64,000 nucleotides of DNA, taken from positions 8,802,979 to 8,866,978 of the forward strand of contig CM049321.1 of assembly GCA_026874595.1 (NCBI GenBank). The letters run 5' to 3'. This document shows positions 13,652 to 24,879 of this stretch, piece after piece. The notes below the pieces were generated by a model. That model was given only the letters and a program-made list of their open reading frames with translations. It was not told the DNA's origin and ran no database searches. This DNA comes from Sipunculus nudus (lineage: Eukaryota > Annelida > Sipuncula > Golfingiida > Sipunculidae). Position numbers and translations under genes: made by a program. Position 1 is the first letter of the stretch. Each line of letters starts with the position of its first letter.

Positions 13652-15094
13652 TCAAAGAGACCCTTTCAGAGGGAATCTTTTGGAGAAGTCTTTCTCCCAT
13701 GCTTTTCCTAATGGCTCTTCAAACTTCTTGTAAAGTACAGCAGCGTCCGTCCACCCTTGTTTGGTGACGTAGGCACTCCTGGGTACAGAGCCGATGTTTA
13801 CATAGCCAGCTCTGGAAGCAAATCTGTAGGCGTTATGTTTTGTCATCAGCATATCAGTCAGCACACCAGCATAACCATGCCTCTTTAAGTGTTCTTCAAT
13901 ACAGCTGTCTATCATAGTCCCGTAGCCACGATGACGGTAACTAGGCAACAGGTAGATGTAGGTCATTGCGAAGCTGGGATTTCCTCTGGTGAGATGCGAC
14001 TGGCCAACAATTACAGCACCCATCAGGGCACCGCTAAGCTCACCTTTAATTACGTGTAGGGATCTTCCCGCCAAATATTTCTCACAGAATATGTAAAAGG
14101 AAGGAAATTCATCTATTCCAAACCCGTCAGCGATTCTGGCGGCTGAATCAAGCATGTTATATACTTCATGAATTTCACCCTCAGTTACTTTAAGTACATG
14201 AGCCGTCTGGTATGCGCAAGGAGTCACGGTAAACTTCATATGTATTTTACATGGGGAAAGGCCGTAATGTCTGATCCAATTGCTTTTCAGTGCTCTCGAA
14301 ACGACCTCCTCTTCGCTCAGCTGAAAATATTCCGATATTTCGAAATAAATCATGCTTTCATAAATATACTTGTTTTTAAATTCTAATCCAGCACTAATAC
14401 ATATAGGGTAAAAAAACGCACAAAACCAGCATTTCAACATGTAAAAAATCATATCATAGAAATAAAAGACGACACTAAAAGCGCTTATTACCAGAACTAA
14501 TTCACATATATTGACAAGGTCACTTACAGTGGTGAAACGGAGTTTAGGAAAAACCTTTATGAAGTCTGCATAAAAAACAAGGTCGTCCGACCAACCCGTC
14601 TGTGACAGTTGGACCCCATTTGGAATCCTGCATGTTAAAATGCCCGCTATTCCGGAAGAAGGTGAAGATTGTGCAGGCCTTCGTCCGATGTTGCCGAGAT
14701 ATCCGATGGACAAGCAACAAAGGACAAAATGCTTTAGAATACGTGGAAATGTGCCTTTTCCTGTGAAAGCCGGGTCAATAATAACGTATCCTCTACTGCA
14801 GATAGGCAGCGCGCTTCGGCATATTTCCTGTGGTAAAATATTCATAAAACCGATAATATTGCCTTCGTTACTATCTGTAATCGAGAAAGCCACAGTTGAC
14901 ATTGATAGACACTTTCTGAAAGTGTCCTCAGTAGCAAACTCTGTAGAAGATACGTTGGAATTTCCCCCGTCAATGACAAGTCTTATGGTCCTGTAAACTG
15001 TCGAGATTTGGTCTTTTGTTAATTCGCTTATCAGCGCTTTTGTCCCATCTCGACCAGTTATGGTAAGCGGTATTAAAGACTTCAGGTATTCCAT
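13652..15094 (-). CDS. Double-GNAT-domain N-acetyltransferase (copy 3), two exons
   Basis: Predicted acetyl-CoA-dependent transferase; substrate unknown. The start at 15094 follows a good 3' splice site (cattttgcag, exon from 15138), which implies an upstream non-coding exon. Exon 1 (15094-14528, 189 codons) encodes the N-terminal GNAT-like half, with FTGKGTFPRIL in place of the acetyl-CoA loop. Exon 2 (14320-13652) encodes the C-terminal half, with YRHRGYGTMID as a canonical R-x-x-G-x-G/A loop and IGSVPRSAYV then WTDAAVLYKKF at the end. The spliced product is 411 residues. The 207-nt intron (14527-14321) has GT-AG ends, is a multiple of three and contains no stop, so the unspliced frame is open for 480 residues. 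No breaks are seen. It is convergent with pseudogene copy 2, its nearest relative. Family assignment is firm for the C-terminal half and weaker for the N-terminal half. Confidence 0.85.
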   Translation of the reverse strand: MEYLKSLIPLTITGRDGTKALISELTKDQISTVYRTIRLVIDGGNSNVSSTEFATEDTFRKCLSMSTVAFSITDSNEGNIIGFMNILPQEICRSALPICSRGYVIIDPAFTGKGTFPRILKHFVLCCLSIGYLGNIGRRPAQSSPSSGIAGILTCRIPNGVQLSQTGWSDDLVFYADFIKVFPKLRFTTVSDLVNICELVLVISAFSVVFYFYDMIFYMLKCWFCAFFYPICISAGLEFKNKYIYESMIYFEISEYFQLSEEEVVSRALKSNWIRHYGLSPCKIHMKFTVTPCAYQTAHVLKVTEGEIHEVYNMLDSAARIADGFGIDEFPSFYIFCEKYLAGRSLHVIKGELSGALMGAVIVGQSHLTRGNPSFAMTYIYLLPSYRHRGYGTMIDSCIEEHLKRHGYAGVLTDMLMTKHNAYRFASRAGYVNIGSVPRSAYVTKQGWTDAAVLYKKFEEPLGKAWEKDFSKRFPLKGSL

Positions 15095-15280
15095 ATGAAT
15101 GCTTCTCTAATCGGTCACCCAAATGAAGAGGGAAATATCTGCAAAATGTAGAAAAAATTTAAATAAACTTAACATTTCAATAACTCAGAACTAGAATGAA
15201 GCTGCTACAATGAACTCAAACTAAAATATCAATGTGGGCTCAGGTCAGCATAAATCTAGATTTCGTTTTACCTGGTACAC

Positions 15281-17074
15281 TTTTAGCTCAGCTGATTTTC
15301 AGCCATGGTGATCTATAGCGAACACCCTTAGTCCGTCGTTCGTCCGCCCGTCTGCCCGACCTTTAGATAGAAACAAATTGTTACCTTAGGAGCTAGCATC
15401 ATGAAACTGCATCCTCAGAGGTTATAAACAAATGTCCTTGCAGACCTGAAGTGTGTCATATGGTTTCCGTGTTACGTGGCTTGATATAGCGCCCAAGAAA
15501 TGAAGTAATAATACATACAATTCGTCTGATAGGCTGGATGGATTGTTCTAAAAATCAGGTGTCTTGAAGATCTTCGATATTTTTGTCTTGTACCAAAGAT
15601 TGGTGGCGCCACCTATTATCCTTTTTTAAGTGTTGTTGTGATGTTTATACCCCTGTCACTTCTAGTTGTCAGTTAAAAGGCTACAAATCGTAATCGTAAG
15701 GGCGAGGAACATGAGACTCAGATGTTTTAAAATGATCTAATTAGTTTCTCAGTTGTGGTTTCATCTACTGTCCTGAAACCTTATATGTGCATTGATCATG
15801 ACTAGTTTTATCAGTTTCCAAAGACAGGTGGCGCCACCTGTGTTTGTTTTTATATTTTCTGCATTTTTTCCTTATATTTTTTAAGATTGCCATATGAAAG
15901 CAAAGGATTCAGTTTCTCAGTACTGGTTTCATCTATTCTCTTGAGACTGGGTGTGTTTATTATGCCCCCCTCCCCTCTTTTAGTGAGACATATTAATTGT
16001 AGTCCTTCTCAGCATTGTCAATCTTCGTCAAACCTGCGGAACTTTGGGATTATTATGACCCAAATGACTTTTGAAGCATTGCACTATTTCTCCAAATTTA
16101 CAACTAGTTTCCGCCATGTTCTCAGAAGAGTTAAAAAATTCTTATCATTACCTTGATCTACAAGGTCAAAACAGCCAAATTATAGTTCATCATCTTTAAG
16201 ACTTCTTGTGAACTTAAATTTTGCCTCCAACTTTGAAAGACAAAGTAGTTCATCAAAGTCCTGAGAGGAGTTTTAAACCTGGTGACCTTGATCTCATTCT
16301 CCTCTTGTACAACCGGTATATTAAGCCCAAGTCACGTTTCCGGCCGAGCTCCTGGGGATTTTTAAAAATATGCTAATCAGCGAGCTATTCGGCCGACATC
16401 GGTCGATTTTGATAGACCGTGGTCACATTATTTTTTCTGCAACTTAAATGTAAAGGGGCCCGACAGGACGTCGTTGGATGCACGTCCGGGCCTCCTACGG
16501 AAATCGTTCTGAACTCGTCCAACGCTCTTTAACTCGACCGAGGCTCCTCAGTGGTCCGCCTGACCAGTTTAGACCCGCAAGTGGTGTCCTGGCGGAGTTC
16601 ACGCGACTGGGATCTTCGGACGATGCCAAAGATCCCCTAGCGGGGCCCGGGCGATCTCTTCCCAATCTGCTACCGAGCAAAACTTTCGCCTAATTGCCAG
16701 CGATTCAACGTCGCTCTTTAACTCCGAGCTTAAGACGAAGAGCTCTCCAACGATTCGTTGGAATACTGACGAATCTCGTCCAAGTTAACAGTGACCGGCC
16801 GAAGTTCTCTCGTAAAGTCCACTTTTTGGCCAAAAAATGTTCGGTAGGGGCTCGTTGACGTGATGTGACTGGGGCTAAACTAGTCATGACAGGATTCAGT
16901 TTGCGCATGTGTGACCGATTACAGAGAACAGGCCTGTCAACTGTGGTGTCAGGTCAAAGGTCAAGTTCACATCTGAAGTTAATCTCAATATGGCTTTCAG
17001 ATGAACTTTTTGTGAATGTTAATCTAAAATGGCATACTGGTCAGCCGAGCGTCATGACGAACGGGTCACTTGTT
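15281..17074 (+). mobile_element. Dispersed element starting TTTTAGCTCAGCTGA
   Basis: The left end (ttttagctcagctga at 15281, then a 'cgtcgttcgtccgcccgtc' phrase) matches 55702 onward. The right end ('gccgagcgtcatgacgaacgggtcacttgtt', 17045-17074) matches 59102-59132 and the sequence near 80-110. GCTC(A/G)GCTG appears at both ends in opposite orientation, as for a short subterminal inverted repeat. There is no recognisable transposase, so it is probably a non-autonomous DNA element common in marine invertebrates. Whether these two ends belong to one element is inference. Confidence 0.5.
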
Positions 17075-17795
17075 AACTAATACATTTCCAGTTTTATCCT
17101 ATACGGATTATAGTTATTCAATACATTAATTATGATCACGGACTACGCAACAGTGTAAAGCTGTATCCTTTGTAGATAATGGAACACGCTTAACCATGCA
17201 GGATGATGGGTACTTTTGCTGTCCCTAATCACATGTACTTTTTAATAAATTAATACGTGGTATACATGAATGAAAACACTGTTCACCTGTCGCACCCGTG
17301 CTACAATACATGCCACATATACGTATATATTATTAATCCAGTCTTACCGTGTTTTGCAAAGCTGAGCGCCATTCGTTCATTCGTTCACTGGTGGGTTCTA
17401 TTTTCTGACCTAGACTTCACGGCCTATGCCTGGCCTTTGGATAAAAAAAAGTATGTAAACCGATAAAGTACTGTCCCGAAACAAGGACGCGTCATCAATG
17501 ACAGGTACAAGATCACGGTCATTGATCAACTGGGATACGTTTTATATGGTTTAATCATTTCATGTTGTGGATTCATTCTTTCAACTCTTGCTGGTCGTAC
17601 TGGTGAAATTTCCGATAGAACAGTATATAAATAAATTTGTTTTGTAAAAAAAGCCAGATTATTTCAGTTCAGTTTCATGATTCAATAAAAATGTTTCTTC
17701 AGGTCATTTGGGATCTAACGAGAGATTCGACTAAAATTCGGCGATATTTGAAAACAAGATCTGCTTTTATGTTTTAAATATTTTATCTAGAAATA
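16968..17795 (+). repeat. Interspersed repeat, copy C
   Basis: This is collinear with copy A at 1-825, from 'cacatctgaagt' to 'attttatctaga', at roughly 80 percent identity by eye. It overlaps the right end of the preceding element, so copy A probably also begins inside such an element whose left part is outside the window. Confidence 0.6.
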
Positions 17796-17920
17796 TGCGC
17801 CAAATTCAAAGTGTAAATTCTCACGGTCACGATTGTTGTTTGATTACGCACTGACATTAGACAGACAGAGAGACATCCCTATAGCTGACATAACCATCCA
17901 GTCTAGTGAAAATAAGGTTG

Positions 17921-20313
17921 AACCCGGAACAAATGGCAACAGATATGAAACCAACTGTATTTCACTCAAAAACATCAAGAGAACAACATATCAAAAGTCC
18001 CATAAAGTCCCGTTGGGGAAAGTCATTTAATTTGATGATTTTAATTGGCTAATTAGCTATTAATTTTAACTTGACTTATCTGCACATATCTTATCATCAA
18101 ATTTGGTCTTAATTCCTATGAATGACCACTAATTTGAAAGATCTCATCATAACCTGTTTGTTGAATCTGACCATGATGTTAATTCCCCAACAATTACGAT
18201 TTTATGTACATTGATTAGGGCAGGGCTTGATAAAAAAAAATCTTGCTCATTAGCCCAAATGACTGGAATATCGTGAGGACAACTTTCCCCGTTGTAGGAA
18301 AGTTGGCAGCTGGGCCTACGATATATCAGACCATGCCCTTGAGACAGTCCAAGAGAATATCAAATACAGGATAAATCATATTGAAATAGGAGCAAGGGAT
18401 ATTTTAAATCATGATGTTTATAGTGAGGGACAAAGTTTCATCAGTATCAGGGAATATCTAGCATTCAAATGGTTTTCAATTGCTCTTTATTGCCTGGGTA
18501 TTTAATTTGACAATTATGTAAATTTTATCATAAAAATTGTTTGTATGTCGGGCAGAGTAGGGCTCGGAAATAATAGTTGCCCATTTATACAAGGGTTTAA
18601 AATGTCGAGAACATTCTTTCCTGGTGTTTGAAAGTTTTCCCGCTGCATGGGTCTACGATATATCATACCATGCCCTTAAGACAGTCCAAAGAAATATCAC
18701 ATACAGAATAAATTACATAGAAATATAGAAGCAGGGGATGTTTTATATCAGGATATGTATCATGAGGGATAAGGGGGGAAGGTAATTAAGAGACTTAAAA
18801 ATAGATGTATAAATTTATTTTATTCATTTGTTGTTGTTGTAGGTCTTATTATACATTATATTTCTATATAAAATTACAATCTTGTATATTCATATACCCT
18901 TCCTTTAATCAATGCTTTAAACAATATTCAAAGGTGATAAAATATATCGCTGATCCTAGCGATTTATTGTGATATTTATCGTGAGGCATACCGCCCAAGG
19001 AATATTTGGAAGCAATCAGAAACGGGGCAAAGGTAAAAAAGCTACCTGTTACATTCATATCTTGCAGTTATTTAAATAAGCAGGTGCCGTTAAATATCTC
19101 CACTACTTTACACAAATAGATTAATTCACGGGGTATTTCTATATACTGTGACATGCCGTTACTAGTATGTGAATTAACCTCGAACAAACACTGGCTACAG
19201 TCAATGGAAAGAAATAATGGAATCCACATTCTTTTTATAAATATGAGTAACTACCTAATTATAAATATCCTGTTTTATGTTACAGCAAAGATATTAAATA
19301 TAATATCTTTGTTGGCACTTCAAAAATAGGTCACAGTGGTCCAATATAGTAAAATGTGACTGACCATGGTATGAACTCTGTGAAAATTACCTTTATCTGG
19401 ATGTATTATATAAAAAAATGATATATAAAATATAGTTCATTAATTTTTTTTTATAAAAGCTTTTGCAGAGAACCTTGTCAGTATAATATATAAGGATAAA
19501 TAAAAATAAAGAGGCAATCTGAAAAAGTGGACAAGAAAATCGCCAGAAATGTAAAAAAAAAGTACGATCCAAACATAACCACGTGGTAAGATTAACCAGA
19601 TATACCTCCCATTCAAATGGGAACTGGGTATGAGTTACTGATATGAAATATTGCGTCGCATGTAAAATGTGAATAACAGACTTTGGTTAGTGGGCAAGTG
19701 TTATATTTGAGCCCTTCCCTAGCCAACATACATAAAATTGTTATTATTTTTAAAATTTATGTGCAAGTCAAATTCAGTACCCAGACAATGAAGAGTAATT
19801 GAAAATCATTTCAATGCTTAATATTCCATGATGACGATGAAACTACAACCCTAATAATACACATCATGATATAAAATATCCCCTAATCCAATTTCTAATT
19901 GATTTAGTATGCATTTGATATTCCCTTTGACTACTCAAAGGCATATGGCCTGATATATCGTTGGCCCAACTGACAACTTTCAGACAACGGGGAAGTCGTT
20001 CTCACGATATATCCCACCCCCCGGCAAGTGAACAAGCATTATTTTCGACCCTGCCCTAATCAATATACATTAAATCGTTATTATTGGTAAACTGACATCT
20101 TAGTCAGATTGAATAGATAGACAATGATGAGATCTTTCAAATGAGTAGTCACTTAAAGCGATAAACACCAAATTTAATATGACGCTGTGCAGATAAGTCA
20201 AGTTAAACTTAATAGTTAATTAGCCAATTAAAATCATCAAAGTAAATGACTTTTCCACAATGGAATTTTCTGGTACTTTGATATGCTATTCTTCAGAATT
20301 TTCTGTTCCGGGT
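17921..20313. mobile_element. Large foldback element with arms of about 650 bp
   Basis: The left arm (17921-18600) begins aacccggaaca and the right arm (19690-20313) ends tgttccgggtt. The arms match as reverse complements over most of their length: 'gatgattttaattggctaat', 'aacttgacttatctgcaca', 'gaaagatctcatcat', 'ttgattagggcaggg', 'cgatatatca' and others. Identity is perhaps 70-75 percent. Inside the left arm a segment with 'tacgatatatca.accatgccctt' occurs twice (near 18320 and 18655), so the arms have internal tandem structure. The centre is AT-rich and has no coding frame. It resembles a non-autonomous foldback transposon; the family is not identified. Confidence 0.6.
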
Positions 20314-20736
20314 TTGGCTAAAAAATCAAGTAAAATGACTAGACTATAGTTAGTCTGCACGGCTAATACCTTATGCACTACTACAACTTATGGTTGTACG
20401 TTTCCCAGTGATTCAACAGAGATGTATGCCTTGTATAAATCGTCATTCAGTCTCAACTTTGTATATGGCTCCACCACCGGCGACATGGCTTAGTCTGGAG
20501 AGGACCGGTAGGACGACCCTACTATAAATCAAAGCTTGATTTACAGATTTTAAATAAAAGCATATAGGTGCAAAGTCCCGCCCGAGGTTCAAGCCAGAAA
20601 CCAAGTGACCAGCTGCTTTTGAAATGCACATCTCAAGTTGAGTTACGCAAGCTCAACTGGTCAACCAAGCGTTAAATTCCTAGCGTTTCGTGTGTCTGAT
20701 ATTTAAACCATGCACAATAAAGGTAATGGTCCTACT

Positions 20737-20737
<1 letters not shown>

Positions 20738-20791
<54 letters not shown>
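20738..20791. repeat. (TA)n microsatellite
   Basis: An uninterrupted run of alternating T and A directly to the left of repeat copy D. Confidence 0.95.
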
Positions 20792-20795
<4 letters not shown>

Positions 20796-20799
20796 GTGC

Positions 20800-21565
20800 C
20801 ACCCGGTTTAAACGCTAGTTTGGTAAACCCTGGTGACGTCCGGGTCCCATTCGGAATACCTCGTCTCATCTTCGGGTGGTCTCGGGGGAATACGAATCCG
20901 GCCGAGGAGTTCCGAATGGTCCGGGACCAGGTGGTCCGTCTTGTTCTTGTTTGTGGTTGCCTCGAAACCTCTAAAGTAGCGTCTTGCGTGCACAGAGCAT
21001 TGCAGGGTCTTATCATTGCTTCAATAGATCTTGACACTGTGCGGAGGTTGGCATGATTTTTTTGAGAGTGGAACGGGTAAGCGTAGTGAAGCTAATCTTA
21101 ACCTCCAACTATTTTCCCAGTTGATTAATGACCGTAACTTTGGACCGAGCTGTCATTGATAACGCCTTGCGCCTTGCGCATAATTTACCTGATGTTATAT
21201 CAGTATACAAGTATTTTTAGAGCGAAGTGCAGGCTGGGTCAGGAAATAGAACGCACCAATCTATGAAGGGCACTCCACGACAAGACGACGCTGATTCAAA
21301 CCAGGTAAGTAAACAGATGTATGCAGTGCATCAAATTATAACACGCCTACAGCTATTACTGACCCGCTTCTCCCTGCGGATCAGTTCAACTGGGTACACA
21401 AACCTTTTTTATTTGTTAAACTTGTCTCTGTGCACTTTCGGTTCATAGACTGATTTCTCCCTAATGGGGATAAGCCGTTCACGTTTTCAGGTGACTGGAC
21501 TATCGATCTGCTGGTGAACGCCATTTCAATATCACATCAACTGGGATATAGGATTTAAAGCGAGA
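20800..21565 (-). repeat. Interspersed repeat, copy D
   Basis: Same family and orientation as 3756-4480, sharing 'cggtttaaac', 'gtccgggtccca', 'cggaggttggca', 'cgccttgcgcataat' and 'gacaagacgacgctga'. Relative to copy B it carries an extra GC-richer segment of about 200 bases (20850-21040). Confidence 0.6.
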
Positions 21566-21602
21566 GTGCTCATAAAATTCAGGAACCATGTAAATGTGGT
21601 AC

Positions 21603-23440
21603 CTGGAGATCTCGGACCTTTTACATCCCGGCCCACACGAAGTCGGACCACTTCAGATCGGACCATTACGATCTCGGACCACTGGGCCGACGATCTCGGA
21701 CCACTTTGTATCTGGCCACTACGATCTCGGACCACTTTACAAAGTAACATACATATCCAAGCCGCCTAAACTGTTATGAAATGTTAATTGTGTGTGTAAT
21801 ACACAATATTATTTCGTCTGCGCGCGATTCAGATGTTAAAATTCCATTTGGACAAGTTAGGCCTATACGGCATAGCTCAGTAGGCCTATGTATATCCACT
21901 CAGAAAACATTTGACACAGGCACACTCTTACACTTAATTTATAATAGTTTGTGTGAAACGCATGGCATCATATTCTAACCCTAAGGGAAATGACAAAGTT
22001 TATTAGAATTTAATATATACAATAAAAGAGAGGAAGGCCTATAAAAACGGAAATATGAAATTTGTTATAAACTACGTAAACCAAAAATGTACAAGTGCGC
22101 ATTTGTGAATCAAAGAATCAGAACTGATGTACCGCTGTTACATATCTACAATTCAACATACTGTACTAGATAATATTTAAGAGTGAAAACAGTTGTAGGT
22201 TAGATATATACATAAAACAGAAATTCAAAAGTGGGCATTGACACCATATTTAAACTTGAGCTGGAAAATTTAATTAGAATTTCGTTTATATAAAATATAA
22301 AAAACGAGATTCAATTTTTCTCTCATTCAATCTTTCATTCATTTTGTCTGTCTATCATTCAATTTTTCTATCATTCAAACTGTCTATCATTCATTCTTTC
22401 CTTCCTTCATTCCTTCAATCTTTCATTTATTTTGTCGATCTGTTCATCATTCAATATTTCTTTAATTAATTTATTCAATCTATCGTTCATTAATCTTTTT
22501 ACATTCATTCTTTCTTTCATTCATTCATTCATTCAATCTCATTCAAACTTTCATTTATCTTTTCTGTCTCTCATTCAATCTTTCTTTCATTCAGTTTGTC
22601 TATCATTCATTCTTTCATTATTCAATTTATCGTTCATTAATCTTTTTACATTCATTCTTTCTTTCATTCATTCATTCAATCTCATTCAAACTTTCATTTA
22701 TCTTGTCTGTCTATAATCCAATCTTTCTTTCATTCAATTTGTCTATCATTCATTCAATCTATCTTTCATTTTTTTCATTGTTCTTTCTTTCATTCATTCT
22801 TTCCTTTCTTCATTCAATCTTTCATTTATTTTGTCTGTCTATATCATCCATTTTTTCATTCATTCATTCATTCATTCATTCAATCTTTCTTTTATTAAAT
22901 ATTATTTTCGTTCATTCTTTCTTTCATTCATTCATTCATTCAATCTTTCTCTCTTTCAATCTTTCTCTCATTCAATATTTCATTCATTTTGTCTGTCTAG
23001 GCCTATCATTCAGTCTTTCTTTCATTCAAACTGTCTATCATTCAACCTTACATTCATTCTGTCTTTCTTTAATTCTTTATCACACACACTCGTATACTTT
23101 AATACACGATCAAATGCACAAACTTTAGAATTATTTATTAATTAATATTAAGTCGATATGTAGCGAATGATTAATGATGTAGAGAATGATAAAGAGAGAG
23201 AGGCAACAGTTATGCGTGGAGTAATAATTTTTTAATAATTAGCTTTAACATCGTTTGAAGACGGAACATACGCATTTAACGACGACATCATGAGTCTGAT
23301 CGAGGTCCGAACGGGTCCGATATAGTGGTCCGAGATGCATGGTACGGAATGTGGTCGGAGATCGTCGACGGATGGTCCGAGATTGTACTAAGCGGTCCGA
23401 CTTCGTGTGGGCCGAGATGTAAAAGGTCCGAGATCTCCAG
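21603..23440. mobile_element. Element with inverted arms made of GGTCCGAGAT repeats
   Basis: The left arm (21603-21735) begins ctggagatctcggacc and the right arm (23302-23440) ends ggtccgagatctccag. The outermost 45 or so bases match as inverted repeats with one or two differences. Each arm is itself a run of about five diverged 'GATCTCGGACCA' type units. The interior holds an AT-rich stretch and a long ATTC array. No transposase is seen. It is probably a non-autonomous DNA element whose ends carry multiple copies of a short binding-site-like motif. Confidence 0.6.
22310..23075. repeat. Long degenerate (TTCA)n array
   Basis: About 760 bases built from TTCA/TTTC tetranucleotides with a higher-order pattern: blocks such as 'ttcatttattttgtctgtct' and 'tcattcaatctttct' recur every 100-150 bases. 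Open frames here, rich in S, F, I and H, are a by-product of the repeat and not genes. Confidence 0.9.
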
Positions 23441-23700
23441 AAAGCTTATATGTAGGTCTCAGGTGCCAACAATCGGACTAGTCACAGAAAACCACAAAAA
23501 ATATCAAACACAGGAAACCACCGGAAATAAAAAAAAAAAATAATAATAAATAAACGGAAAACAACAGAACTCTTTGACATTCCTGGTGATTTTAATTGTT
23601 TTAACTAATAACGGACACACAATAATATGATCATCAGTATATATTAATGAATATGCCTACTTAACTTATTTCTCCTGTCAATCTGCTATGGGCAATATTA

Positions 23701-24129
23701 GGGCCCACTCGAAAATTCGAAACTGGTTTCGGTTTCAGGAAAACCGGTTCTATATGGTTTCACCTTGGGTTTTAAGGTGGACGGTTCGGTTTAAATGGAC
23801 AACTTCTGATATCCTCGTACATTATGTAATATAATTAAATGAATTAATGAAAATAAAATCATAAGTTTGTGATATATGCCTGAATGGGCTTCAGGAGACC
23901 TATTGAGAGCCTGATTGATTGTGACTGGCCAATTTATATTGCAATTATGATGAATAATTATGAATTTGATGATGCCAGAAAATTTATCGAGTGGACGGAT
24001 TTGGCGAAACCGAAACCATCTCCGGAGATAGTTTCGCAGTTTCGCCAAAACCAGTTTGGGTTTTGCTTTTATTAAGTGAACGATTTCCCGGAAGTGGCCG
24101 AAACCAGTTTCCAATTTTCGAGTGGGCCC
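23701..24129. mobile_element. MITE with about 33-bp TIRs and TA target duplication
   Basis: The left end gggcccactcgaaaattcga and the right end (reverse complement gggcccactcgaaaattgga) match over about 33 bases, continuing into 'aactggtttcgg'. TA flanks both sides (23699-23700 and 24130-24131). The length is 429 bp with no coding capacity. TA duplication fits Tc1/mariner-like movement; the superfamily is inference. Confidence 0.75.
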
Positions 24130-24564
24130 TAAGTAACCGATTTGGCAAAAGTATCTTTCCCTAATTCAAAGTCCAAGTCACCAAACAGACGCCAAGCAGC
24201 GTCGCGTTCTCCCTTCAGTATAAAAATCATACTGTTGAATTATAATGAATTATTATTGACTAAAATTTATTCCTATGTTTAAGAATATTTTAAAAATTGC
24301 CATAAGTATATTGGACCTTCAAATTGTGAATGTAATATACATGCAAATTTATTTATTTGATATTTATTATTGTAAATTAATACTTTTTACCCTATTAATC
24401 TTATAATTTTATGCTTGTCATCAGTTAAAACAACTAAAGTTGTCAGGAATATCATAAATCTTTGTTGATTCCAAGTTCTTTTTGTTGATTTTCTGTGATT
24501 TTCTGTGGTTTTCGGTGGTTTTTCTTAAAGTCCGACCCGATGCCAATACATATTTTTAGAGAGC

Positions 24565-24870
24565 ATTAACCATTAACATATTCTGCTGCCTCTGGTGGTT
24601 TATGACGTCAGAAAATATGGGAATTATGAAAGAGGGCTGCCGTGTGGGCGTTTTGTTCAATATCAGGATTTGATCACAAGCATGTACAGTGCTCTTTGCT
24701 GGTTGAGACAAAACGAGTTAGGCAACCGTACATAATTATATCCTGAAATTCGAAGAACTTGAGGGTATATAAATGTATAACTTAATGGCATGCGGATAGA
24801 CATTCATAGAGAACACTGTACCGATATATCGCTTTGCCTGAATAAAATATTATTTAATTGAATATAATAA
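24565..24870 (+). promoter_or_regulatory. Promoter block of GNAT copy 4 (CRE and TATA)
   Basis: TGACGTCA at 24603-24610 and TATATAAA at 24766-24773 are embedded in the block duplicated from or with 5580-5830. A second shared segment ('cgatatatcgctttgcctga', 24820-24839) matches sequence 80 bases before the splice acceptor of copy 1. In copy 4 the block lies 3.5 kb before the coding exon because repeats intervene (24880-28335), presumably within a 5' UTR intron. Confidence 0.5.
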
Positions 24871-24879
24871 TATCCTCCC

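Noticed and set aside
16478-16908. Open frames on both strands in a GC-richer stretch
   Set aside because: The stretch lies inside a dispersed repeat, both strands are open for the same reason, and no family resemblance is visible.
20443-20640. Possible tRNA-derived SINE, with a B-box-like ggttcaagcc near 20585
   Set aside because: No A box at the right distance and no tRNA-like fold could be drawn.
22432-23145. Overlapping long open frames rich in F, S, I and H on plus
   Set aside because: They arise from the ATTC tetranucleotide array, which has few stops in any frame; there is no domain or codon signal.
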